Below are positions 1-7,296 of a DNA stretch of 64,000 nt, in pieces (position 1 is the first letter of the stretch; every line of letters begins with the position of its first letter). The notes beneath the pieces are model-generated. The model ran no database searches. It saw nothing but the letters and a program-made list of their open reading frames with translations, and was not told where the DNA came from. This DNA comes from Streptomyces asiaticus (GTDB lineage Bacteria > Actinomycetota > Actinomycetes > Streptomycetales > Streptomycetaceae): assembly GCF_018138715.1 (NCBI RefSeq), contig NZ_JAGSHX010000006.1, positions 9,114,001 to 9,178,000 of the forward strand. Reading direction: 5' to 3'. The translations under genes were made by a program, and so were the position numbers.

Positions 1-1791
1 GGTGGACAGACCCACGGCGCCGGTGATCGGGCCGGAGGGGAGGGACGGGGTGGCGGACGCCCGGCTCGGCACCACCTGGTCCCCGACGTTGTTCATGAAC
101 AGCCTCTGGGTCTCATAGCTGGTCGAGCCCCAGGCCGCGGCGTTGTCGAACCAGATCAGATCCGGCCGCCACTGGACGTAGTCCTCGTTGGCCAGCAGCG
201 GGGCGTAGGAGGCCATCTTCACCACGTCGGCGTTGCGCTCCAGGCCGGTCATGTACGCGGCCTCGGCGAGGGAGTTGGCGAAGCGGTTGTCCTGCGAGGC
301 GTATTCGCCGAGGAACACCTTCGGGCCCTGGCGGTCGTAGGAGTCATAGCGGTTGTTGTTCTCCAGGAACCACCGCGGGCTGTTGTAGTAGTGCTCGTCG
401 ACCATCTTCACCTTGGCCGCGCGGTTCAGCTCCCAGGCGCGGTCGAACGTGACACCCCTGTCGTCGGGCCCGGAGTTGCTGATCACCGTGATCTCCGGGT
501 GCTTGGCCTCGATGGCCTCGCGGAACTCGGTGAAGCGCGCGAAGAAGGCGTCGGGGAGGTTCTCCTCGTTGCCCACCTCCAGGCGGTCCAGGCCGAAGGG
601 TTCCGGATGCCCCATCTGTGCGCGCTTCTTGCCCCAGGTGGAGGTCACCGGCCCATTGGCGAACTCGATCAGGTCGAGGGTGTCCTGGATGTGGCGCTTG
701 AGCAACTCGGGGTCGTCGGTTGCCTTGTTCTGGCCGCAGCCGGTGACGAGGGCGGGCACCACGGGCAGCGGTGCGGCGCCGATGTCCTCGGCGAACTGGA
801 AGTACTCGTAGTAGCCGAGGCCGTAGGACTGGTTGTAGCCCCAGAAGTTGGCGTTGGTGGGCCGCTCCTCGACCGGGCCGACGGTGTCCTTCCACTGGTA
901 GGACCGCTTGCGCTCCCAGCCCGGCGCCTCGTACGCCTGGTGGCTTCCGGTGTTCACCAGACAGCCGCCCGGGAAGCGCAGGAAGCCCGGCTTCAGCGCG
1001 GCGATCTTCTTCGCGAGGTCCTTGCGCAGCCCGTTCGGGCGGCCCTTGTAGGTGTCCCGGGGGAAGAGGGAGACCATGTCGAGCCGGAGGGTGCCACCGC
1101 CGCCCGCGGTCACCGCGAGCCGTCCGGTGGTGTCCGTGGCGCGCGCGGTGAGCGTCCCGGTGTACTTCGTCCAGCGGTCCCCGCGCACGGTGGCGCGCAG
1201 CGGCGTGGCGAGCGCGGTGGAGCCCGAGGCGGTGTGCAGACCGATCGTCAGCGGGGTGCCCGAGGGATTCTCGGTGCGGGCCCACACCGAGAAGTCGTAC
1301 TTCCTTCCGGCCCGGACGGCGATGCCGGTGTTGTAGCCGGAGTTGGTGACGCCGTACCCCGCTCCGGCGCCGCCGTCCCCGTGGAGGTCCAGCCGCAGGT
1401 AGTCGCGGTTGTTCTCATTGAGCCGCGCCGCGTCGTTCACCACGCGCGCGGTGCCGGTGGCGCCGCCGGTCGCGGTCTCGGTCCACGAGGTGAGCGGGGT
1501 GTACGAGGCGTTGTCGGCGGTGTCGTACTCGAAGGACCGGTTCTGGACGAGCTCGGCGTACAGCCCGCCGTCCGCCGCGCGGTTGATGTCCTCGTAGAAG
1601 ACGCCGTACATCGCGTCGTCGATCTCCGGACCCGCGCGGTCCGGATCGACGGTGATCGAGTAGTCGGTCACGGCCGCGGAGGAGGCTCCGGCGGCCGTGG
1701 GGTCGGTGAGCAACGCGGCGGCGAGCGAGGTGGTGAGCAGAGCGCTCACGGTGAGGCCGAGGCCCCGTCTGGTGCGTCCCGTTGATCGCAT
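1..1791 (-). CDS. Secreted GH51 alpha-L-arabinofuranosidase (3' end outside window)
   Basis: Predicted secreted enzyme that removes arabinofuranosyl side chains from arabinan or arabinoxylan. The gene runs off the left edge; 597 codons are visible. Residues 1 to about 36 look like a signal peptide: an RTRR n-region, a hydrophobic stretch and small residues at the end. Next comes the GH51 N-terminal signature (MYGVFYEDINRA), then an inserted segment that resembles a CBM4/9 carbohydrate-binding module (roughly residues 75-205), then the catalytic barrel. The two expected catalytic glutamates are visible: the acid/base in GNEE (E409) and the nucleophile in LGEYAS (E496). The ATG has an AGGAG about 8 bases upstream. 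The gene lies downstream of, and in the same direction as, the LacI-type regulator at 1898-2905. The family call is firm; the exact substrate is inferred. Confidence 0.9.
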   Translation of the reverse strand, partial: MRSTGRTRRGLGLTVSALLTTSLAAALLTDPTAAGASSAAVTDYSITVDPDRAGPEIDDAMYGVFYEDINRAADGGLYAELVQNRSFEYDTADNASYTPLTSWTETATGGATGTARVVNDAARLNENNRDYLRLDLHGDGGAGAGYGVTNSGYNTGIAVRAGRKYDFSVWARTENPSGTPLTIGLHTASGSTALATPLRATVRGDRWTKYTGTLTARATDTTGRLAVTAGGGGTLRLDMVSLFPRDTYKGRPNGLRKDLAKKIAALKPGFLRFPGGCLVNTGSHQAYEAPGWERKRSYQWKDTVGPVEERPTNANFWGYNQSYGLGYYEYFQFAEDIGAAPLPVVPALVTGCGQNKATDDPELLKRHIQDTLDLIEFANGPVTSTWGKKRAQMGHPEPFGLDRLEVGNEENLPDAFFARFTEFREAIEAKHPEITVISNSGPDDRGVTFDRAWELNRAAKVKMVDEHYYNSPRWFLENNNRYDSYDRQGPKVFLGEYASQDNRFANSLAEAAYMTGLERNADVVKMASYAPLLANEDYVQWRPDLIWFDNAAAWGSTSYETQRLFMNNVGDQVVPSRASATPSLPSGPITGAVGLST

Positions 1792-1812
1792 GGCGACTCC
1801 TGTACCGCAGAA

Positions 1813-1830
1813 TGTTCGAAATATCGGACA
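1813..1830. promoter_or_regulatory. Imperfect palindrome in the arabinofuranosidase promoter region
   Basis: TGTTCGA-AATA-TCGGACA is an inverted repeat with 7-base arms and one mismatch, 22-39 bases upstream of the GH51 start codon. A second TTCGAA lies at 1842-1847. The position suits a repressor operator. The motif is not the 12-bp motif found next to the neighbouring lacI-type gene, so the regulator is unknown. Confidence 0.4.
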
Positions 1831-1897
1831 CTGCTCAGTACTTCGAACGGACGATAGGCAGGGGACCGACGGGGCGTCAATGGCCGGTGCGCGAAGG

Positions 1898-2905
1898 TCA
1901 GCCCGCCGGACGCGGCGGCGCCGTCGTACCGCGGATCTCGAGGACCGGGACGGTGAGGGTCACCTCGCCGGGGCGGGCCGGGTCGGCGATCCGGTCGAGC
2001 AGGCGGCGCGCGGCGCGGCGGCCGATGTCATGACCCGCGTTGTCCACGGTGGTGAGCCACAGATGGCGCAGCCGCGCGAGATAGGTGTTGTCGTAGCCGA
2101 CGAGGGAGAGGTCGCCCGGCACCCGCAGGCCGAGCTCCTCGGCGGCCGACAGGGCGCCCACCCCGGCCATGTCGTTGAAAGCGAAGACGGCGGTGGGCCG
2201 GTGCGGCGCGCCCAGCAGCCGGACCGTGGCCCGGTAGCCGCCCTCCTCGGTCAGATCGCCCTGCTCCACGGTCGCCGACCCGGACAGGCCGTGCTCGCGC
2301 ATGACCGCCTCGAAGCCACGGCGGCGGAGCTCGCCCACCACGCCCTGCCCGGCGATATGGGCGATGTGCCGGTGGCCCAGGCCGATGAGGTGCTCGGTGG
2401 CCAGGCGGGCGCCCAGCTCGTCGTCGCCCGCGACGATGTCCACGTTCGGCAGTACGGGCTCGCGGGTGCCCGCGACCACCGTGGGCACCCGCGCGGCCGC
2501 CGTGCGCACCGCCGCCGGGTCCGGGAGCGTGCCCACGGCGATCAGGCCGTCCACCCGCAGCTCGGTGAAGGTGTGGGTGAGGTCCTCGCCGAGCCGCCGG
2601 TTGAGCCGTCCGTCGGCCAGCAGGGTGCGCAGACCGCTCGCGTACAGCTCGGAGTTGAGGCCGTCGAGCAGCTCCACGAACCAGGGGTTGCGCAGATCGT
2701 TGAGGAGCACTCCGACGGTCCGGGTGCGCCGCTCGCTGAGGCTGCGCGCGGCGGCGTTGGGCCGGTAACCGAGCTCCTCGACGGCGGCCAGGACGGCCCG
2801 CCGCTTCTCGGGGCGCACCTGCCGGGAGCCGCGCAGCACCAGGGAGACCAGCGACTTCGACACTCCGGCCCGTTCGGCGACATCGCGGATCGTCGGTGGT
2901 CTCAT
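1898..2905 (-). CDS. LacI-family transcriptional regulator
   Basis: A 335-residue sugar-responsive repressor of the usual LacI length. Residues 4-20 carry the N-terminal helix-turn-helix (TIRDVAERAGVSKSLVS), followed by the hinge region (about residues 46-60, GYRPNAAARSL) and a periplasmic-binding-protein-like effector domain (VGVLLNDLRNPWF onward, with the typical FNDMAG and SLVGYDN segments near the C-terminus). It is divergent from the Gfo/Idh/MocA dehydrogenase at 3017 and upstream of the GH51 gene. The identical 12-base sequence TGGAACGGTCCA lies immediately before its own start codon and before that of the divergent gene, so autoregulation and control of the dehydrogenase are likely. 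The inducer is unknown; an arabinose- or inositol-like sugar would fit the neighbours. Confidence 0.88.
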   Translation of the reverse strand: MRPPTIRDVAERAGVSKSLVSLVLRGSRQVRPEKRRAVLAAVEELGYRPNAAARSLSERRTRTVGVLLNDLRNPWFVELLDGLNSELYASGLRTLLADGRLNRRLGEDLTHTFTELRVDGLIAVGTLPDPAAVRTAAARVPTVVAGTREPVLPNVDIVAGDDELGARLATEHLIGLGHRHIAHIAGQGVVGELRRRGFEAVMREHGLSGSATVEQGDLTEEGGYRATVRLLGAPHRPTAVFAFNDMAGVGALSAAEELGLRVPGDLSLVGYDNTYLARLRHLWLTTVDNAGHDIGRRAARRLLDRIADPARPGEVTLTVPVLEIRGTTAPPRPAG

Positions 2906-2909
2906 GGTC

Positions 2910-2921
2910 TGGACCGTTCCA
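2910..2921 (-). promoter_or_regulatory. Candidate LacI-family operator, copy 1
   Basis: Read on the minus strand this is TGGAACGGTCCA, an imperfect palindrome (TGGA-n4-TCCA). It ends 4 bases before the ATG of the lacI-type gene, overlapping its ribosome-binding region. It is the exact reverse complement of the site at 2992-3003, so both copies face their own start codon in the same orientation. Confidence 0.6.
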
Positions 2922-2947
2922 CAGAGTGGACACGGTTGTCAAAGGGG

Positions 2948-2953
2948 TTGACA
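2948..2953 (+). promoter_or_regulatory. Candidate -35 element (TTGACA) for the dehydrogenase gene
   Basis: A consensus TTGACA lies between the two candidate operators, 64 bases before the ATG at 3017. The matching -10 region around 2971-2976 (CAGTGT) is a weak match, so the promoter is only a candidate. Confidence 0.35.
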
Positions 2954-2991
2954 CCTGGGAGGAGGGCTTTCAGTGTGGGCCGGGAGAGATC

Positions 2992-3003
2992 TGGAACGGT
3001 CCA
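2992..3003 (+). promoter_or_regulatory. Candidate LacI-family operator, copy 2
   Basis: TGGAACGGTCCA lies 13 bases upstream of the ATG of the Gfo/Idh/MocA gene and downstream of the candidate TTGACA, where a bound repressor would block transcription. It is identical, in inverted orientation, to the site in front of the divergent regulator gene. Confidence 0.6.
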
Positions 3004-3016
3004 AAGAAGGGCAGTC

Positions 3017-4171
3017 ATGGTGAGTACGCTCGGGGTCGCCGTCGTGGGATTCGGCTGGATGGGACGGGTGCACACCCAGGCGTACGTCCGGCTGCCGCAC
3101 CACTTCCCGCAGCTGTCCCTACGGCCCGAACTGGTCGCCGTCGCCGACGAGGTGCCCGGCCGGGCCGAGGAGGCCGCCGGGCGGTACGGCTTCGCCACCG
3201 CCGCCCGGGACTGGCAGGAGGTGGCCGCCGACCCCCGGGTCCAGGCGGTGAGCATCGCCGCGCCGAACTTCCTGCACCGCGAGATCGGCGTCGCCATGGC
3301 CCGGGCGGGCAAGCACATCTGGATCGAGAAGCCGGTCGGGCTCACCGCCGACGACGCCCGCGCGGTCGCCGGGGCCGTGGCCGAGGCCGGGGTCCAGGGC
3401 GCGGTCGGGTTCAACTACCGCAACGCACCCGCCGTCCAGACCGCCCGCGCCATGATCGCCGCCGGGGAGATCGGCACCGTCACCCATGCCCGGGTCCGCC
3501 TCTTCAGCGACTACGCCGCCCACCCGGAAGGTGCCCTGACCTGGCGGTACGAACGTGCGCGTGGCGGCAGCGGAGTGCTGGGCGACCTCGCCTCGCACGG
3601 GGTGGACCTGGCCCGGTTCCTGCTCGGCGAGATCGACGCGCTGACCGCCGACACCGCCGTGTTCGTGCCCGAGCGGGCCCGTCCCACGGGCGCCACCGCC
3701 GGCCACACCCGGGCCACCGGCGGCGAGCTGGGCCCGGTGGAGAACGAGGACTACGTCTCCTGTCTGCTGCGCTTCGCCTCCGGCGCCCGCGGGGTGCTGG
3801 AGGCGTGCCGGGTCTCGGTCGGCGAACAGAACACCTACGGCTTCGAGATCCACGGCACCAAGGGCGCGGTGTTCTGGGACTTCCGGCGCATGGGCGAACT
3901 CGGCGTCAGCCGTGGCACCGCGTACCAGGACCAGCCCGTCTCCACCGTGTACGTCGGCCCCGGGCACGGCGAGTACGCCGCCTTCCAGCCCGGCTCGGCC
4001 AACGGCATGGGCTATGACGATCTGAAGGTGATCGAGGGGTACCACTTCCTGCGTTCCATCGCCGAGGGCACCGCCCACGGCGCCACCCTGGACGACGCCG
4101 TGCACAGCGCCACCGTGCTGGACGCCATGACCCGCTCCGCCGACCTGGGCACGTGGGTGAGGACCGGCTGA
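3017..4171 (+). CDS. Gfo/Idh/MocA-family NAD(P)-dependent dehydrogenase
   Basis: A 384-residue cytoplasmic oxidoreductase of the glucose-fructose oxidoreductase/inositol dehydrogenase family, which oxidises or reduces sugars and cyclitols with NAD(P). The N-terminal Rossmann motif GVAVVGFGWMG begins at residue 5. The family's catalytic lysine motif is present as IEKPVG, followed by the C-terminal substrate domain. The start codon chosen has AAGAAGG about 8 bases upstream; a longer in-frame extension would read through the regulatory region. Its partner is the divergent LacI-type regulator, with paired operators between them. Substrate cannot be told from sequence. Sugar, inositol or sugar-acid oxidation would fit the arabinofuranosidase and sugar-acid dehydratase nearby. 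Confidence 0.85.
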   Translation: MVSTLGVAVVGFGWMGRVHTQAYVRLPHHFPQLSLRPELVAVADEVPGRAEEAAGRYGFATAARDWQEVAADPRVQAVSIAAPNFLHREIGVAMARAGKHIWIEKPVGLTADDARAVAGAVAEAGVQGAVGFNYRNAPAVQTARAMIAAGEIGTVTHARVRLFSDYAAHPEGALTWRYERARGGSGVLGDLASHGVDLARFLLGEIDALTADTAVFVPERARPTGATAGHTRATGGELGPVENEDYVSCLLRFASGARGVLEACRVSVGEQNTYGFEIHGTKGAVFWDFRRMGELGVSRGTAYQDQPVSTVYVGPGHGEYAAFQPGSANGMGYDDLKVIEGYHFLRSIAEGTAHGATLDDAVHSATVLDAMTRSADLGTWVRTG

Positions 4172-4299
4172 GCGAGGCGGCGGACGCCAGGGTGACTTCC
4201 GGCTCATGGTGGCCGCGGTGAGCACACGGGGCCGAACCGGCGTACTGGAGGGGGCGGGGAACCGCGCCACGCACCCTCGACGCCGGAGGTACCTCACCC

Positions 4300-5313
4300 G
4301 TGACCACCACGACCGAAGCGACCTCGACCGAGACCGGCCGCCGCGACGCGGGCGATCCGCGGGGCGGGCGCTTCGATTCCTCCCTCGGCCTCATCATGCT
4401 GCTGCTCGTGGTGGTGGTCGCGCAGGGGCCGGTCCGCCGGGCGCTGTCGGCTCCGGTGGCGCAGAGCTGGATGACCGTGTTCACCGCGGTGGTCCTCCAG
4501 GCCCTGCCCTTCCTCGTGCTCGGGGTGCTGCTGTCGGCGCTCATCGCGGTGTTCGTCCCGCCGTCGTTCTTCGCCCGCGCGCTGCCACGGCGGCCCGCCG
4601 TCGCGGTGCCGGTGGCGGGCATGGCCGGGGCGGTGCTGCCCGGCTGTGAATGCGCCTCCGTACCGGTGGCCGGGGCGCTGGTGCGCCGGGGCGTCACCCC
4701 CGCGGCCGCGCTGGCGTTCCTGCTGTCCGCCCCGGCGATCAACCCGATCGTGCTGACCGCCACCGCGGTCGCGTTCCCCCGCCAGCCGCAGATGGTGTTC
4801 GCCCGGTTCGTGGCGAGTCTGTTCGTGGCGTGTGCGATGGGCTGGCTGTGGCAGCGGCTGGGGCGGGCCGACTGGCTGCGCCCACCGGACCGCCCCGCCT
4901 TCCACGGCCATGGCAAGGGCGCCGCGTTCTGGGCGTCCGTACGCCACGATGTGATGCACGCCGGTGGTTTCCTCGTCGTCGGCGCGATGGCCGCGGCCAC
5001 CCTCAAGGCCGTGGTCCCGGCGAGCTGGCTGCGCGGCGCGGCCGATGACCCGGTCGTGTCGATCCTCGCCCTGGCGGTCCTCGCGGTGCTCCTGTCGATC
5101 TGCTCCGAGGCCGACGCCTTCGTGGCCGCGTCCCTGTCGCAGTTCTCGCTCACCGCCCGGCTGGCGTTCCTCGTCGTCGGGCCGATGATCGACCTGAAGC
5201 TGTTCGCCATGCAGACCGGCACGTTCGGCCGCGGATTCGCGCTGCGGTTCGCGCCCGCCACCTTCGTCCTCGCCGTCCTGGTGTCGACCCTGGTCGGGGC
5301 GGTGCTGCTGTGA
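4300..5313 (+). CDS. DUF318/UPF0718-type permease (inner membrane subunit)
   Basis: A 337-residue polytopic membrane protein of the DUF318 (UPF0718, ArsP_1-like) permease family. About eight hydrophobic segments are visible, starting at residue 30. The family motif GCECASVPV lies at 115-123 with its paired cysteines C116 and C118, followed by SAPAINPIVL. A GTG start with GGAGG 10 bases upstream was chosen. It overlaps the next gene by 4 bases (GTGA), so the two are translationally coupled. This pairing with a TIGR03943 protein recurs in Gram-positive bacteria (as in B. subtilis YcgR/YcgQ), and the two are thought to form one complex. The transported substrate is not established; metal or metalloid transport is an inference. 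Confidence 0.82.
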   Translation: MTTTTEATSTETGRRDAGDPRGGRFDSSLGLIMLLLVVVVAQGPVRRALSAPVAQSWMTVFTAVVLQALPFLVLGVLLSALIAVFVPPSFFARALPRRPAVAVPVAGMAGAVLPGCECASVPVAGALVRRGVTPAAALAFLLSAPAINPIVLTATAVAFPRQPQMVFARFVASLFVACAMGWLWQRLGRADWLRPPDRPAFHGHGKGAAFWASVRHDVMHAGGFLVVGAMAAATLKAVVPASWLRGAADDPVVSILALAVLAVLLSICSEADAFVAASLSQFSLTARLAFLVVGPMIDLKLFAMQTGTFGRGFALRFAPATFVLAVLVSTLVGAVLL

Positions 5314-6104
5314 ACCGGAAGGCTCAGGCGATCGTGCTGTTCCTGGTCGGCGGGGCGGTGCTGCGGGCCGGATCCACCGACCTCTATCTGCGCTATGTGA
5401 AGGCGGGGCTGCGCCCGTTGCTCCTCGCGGCCGGTGTCGTCCTGATGGCGGCCGCCGTCGCCACCGTCTGGTACGAGCGGCGGACGCGCCCGGCCGGTGA
5501 GGACGCGGGGGAGGGCGAAGGCGGCCACGGTGAGGTTGAGGGCGGCCACGGTGAGGGCGAAGACGGCCACGGTGAGGGCGAGGGCGGCCACGCCCACCGG
5601 GAGCCACGTGTCTCCTGGCTCCTCGTGCTCCCGCTGTTCGCCCTCATCCTGGTGGCGCCGCCCGCGCTCGGCTCGTACACCGCCATGCACACCGGCACGG
5701 CGCTGCAACGCCCTTGGGGCTTCCCCACCCTGCCCGCCGGGGACCCGCTGCCGCTCAATGTGGCCGACTACGCCGGGCGCGCGGTGTACGACCACGGGCG
5801 CTCCCTGGCGCACCGGAGGGTCGAGATCACCGGCTTTGTCGCCCTCGACGGCCACGGCGCCCCCTACCTCGTCCGGATGGCGCTCAACTGCTGCGCCGCC
5901 GACGCCCAGCCCGTCAAGATCGGTCTGACCGGGCGGATCCCCGCGGTGCTGGAACCCGACACCTGGCTCCAGGTCATCGGCACCTACACCCGCAAGCGGA
6001 CCAAGGACCCGGTGGGCGGTGGCGCCATTCCGTACCTCGAGGTCAGCCGGTCCAGGCCGGTCCCGGCCCCGCGCGACCCGTACGACGAGAGCTGGAACGG
6101 CTGA
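5310..6104 (+). CDS. TIGR03943-family membrane protein with His-rich repeat loop
   Basis: A 264-residue partner of the DUF318 permease. Two N-terminal membrane helices (about residues 7-20 and 37-53) are followed by a hydrophilic loop, a third helix (SWLLVLPLFALILVAPP), and a soluble C-terminal domain with the family cysteine pair (NCCAADAQPV). The loop at residues 67-97 is unusual: a seven-residue unit (G-G-H-G-E-x-E) repeats four times, placing histidines at 73, 80, 87, 94 and 96 among many glutamates. Such loops often bind divalent metals in transporters, but that is inference here. The GTG start overlaps the stop of the upstream gene. Alternative substrates of the complex cannot be excluded. 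Confidence 0.82.
   Translation: MNRKAQAIVLFLVGGAVLRAGSTDLYLRYVKAGLRPLLLAAGVVLMAAAVATVWYERRTRPAGEDAGEGEGGHGEVEGGHGEGEDGHGEGEGGHAHREPRVSWLLVLPLFALILVAPPALGSYTAMHTGTALQRPWGFPTLPAGDPLPLNVADYAGRAVYDHGRSLAHRRVEITGFVALDGHGAPYLVRMALNCCAADAQPVKIGLTGRIPAVLEPDTWLQVIGTYTRKRTKDPVGGGAIPYLEVSRSRPVPAPRDPYDESWNG
5508..5600 (+). repeat. In-frame 21-bp tandem repeats coding the His/Glu loop
   Basis: About four copies of a 21-base unit related to GGCGGCCACGGTGAGGGCGA encode the heptad GGHGE(G/V)E inside the TIGR03943-family gene. Copies differ at a few bases. The length is a multiple of three, so copy-number change would preserve the frame. Confidence 0.8.
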
Positions 6105-6236
6105 TGGCTGACCATTCGTCAAGTCCCCCTTCCGCCGCGCCATCCGGTCGGTAGAATCCGCCGAGCGGCTGCTGATCTTGGGGCGGTGGGCGGCCGACCA
6201 TAGGAGTTCTTCCTGCCACCACCCTGGGAGCCGACC

Positions 6237-7247
6237 ATGGAGCACACCTCGCCGGACCGGCCGGCCACGGCACCGCTCGGACCACCGCCGCCGTTCGATC
6301 CGGAACTCGTCACGGCGCTCGCGGCCATCAATGAACTCCTGCCACCCGGCGGCTCCGGGGCCGATCCGGGTGCGACACCCCCTCAGAACGTGCCCGGGAT
6401 GGAGCCGGTGACGAACGAGGCCCTGGAGCGTGACGGGGCCTTCCGGGTCGAGGAGCGGTCCGTCCCCGGCCCGGCGGGCGGGCCGGACGTCTCCCTCCTG
6501 ATCTGCCGCCTGGCGGACGCGGCCACTGAGGTGCCGGTGCTCTACCACATCCACGGCGGCGGCATGACGGTCGGGGACAACCGCACGGGCGTGCCGGAGA
6601 TGCTCGACCTCGGCCAGGAACTGGGGCTCTCCGTGGTCTCCGTCGAGTACCGCCTGGCGCCGGGGACCCAGCACCCCGGGCCGGTCGAGGACTGCTACGC
6701 CGGTCTGGTCTGGACGGCCGAACACGCCACCGAGCTGGGTATCGACCCCGGGCGCGTCATCGTCGTCGGGGGCAGCGCGGGTGGCGGCCTCGCCGCGGCC
6801 GTCGCCCTGATGGCCCGGGACCGCGGTGGCCCCGCCCTGTTCGGACAGCTGCTGATGTGCCCCATGCTGGACGACCGCAACGACACGCCCTCCGCCCGGC
6901 AGATGACCGGTGTCGGGGTGTGGGACAGGGCCGCCAACGAGGCCGGATGGACGGCACTGCTCGGCGCCGCACGCGGGACCGACGACGTCTCGCCCTACGC
7001 CGCACCGGCCCGCGCGACGGATCTGTCGGGTCTGCCTCCCGCGTTCATCGACGTGGGGGCCGCGGAAACCTTCCGCGACGAGGACGTCGACTACGCCTGC
7101 CGCATCTGGCGGGCCGGGGGACAGGCCGAACTGCACGTCTGGCCCGGTGCCTTCCACGGATTCTCGGGCATGGCACCGCATGCGGCCGTCTCGGGGGACG
7201 CGCGGGAGGCGCGGCTGCGGTGGCTGCGCAGGCTTCTGGCCACCTGA
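6237..7247 (+). CDS. Alpha/beta hydrolase of the hormone-sensitive-lipase (HSL) group
   Basis: A 336-residue esterase/lipase-like hydrolase. The HSL oxyanion motif HGGG starts at H106 and the nucleophile serine sits in GGSAGG (S180). The acid and histidine are likely in FIDVGAAETFRDED and WPGAFHGF near the C-terminus. There is no signal peptide, so it is cytoplasmic. The ATG has GGGAG 8 bases upstream. It is a stand-alone gene with 132 bases of upstream space and is convergent with the dehydratase gene. It probably hydrolyses short-chain or xenobiotic esters; the natural substrate is unknown. Confidence 0.87.
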   Translation: MEHTSPDRPATAPLGPPPPFDPELVTALAAINELLPPGGSGADPGATPPQNVPGMEPVTNEALERDGAFRVEERSVPGPAGGPDVSLLICRLADAATEVPVLYHIHGGGMTVGDNRTGVPEMLDLGQELGLSVVSVEYRLAPGTQHPGPVEDCYAGLVWTAEHATELGIDPGRVIVVGGSAGGGLAAAVALMARDRGGPALFGQLLMCPMLDDRNDTPSARQMTGVGVWDRAANEAGWTALLGAARGTDDVSPYAAPARATDLSGLPPAFIDVGAAETFRDEDVDYACRIWRAGGQAELHVWPGAFHGFSGMAPHAAVSGDAREARLRWLRRLLAT

Positions 7248-7296
7248 CGGCGGCCGCGCGGTGGCCGTACGTGCCACCGCGCGGTGACCGTCAGGA

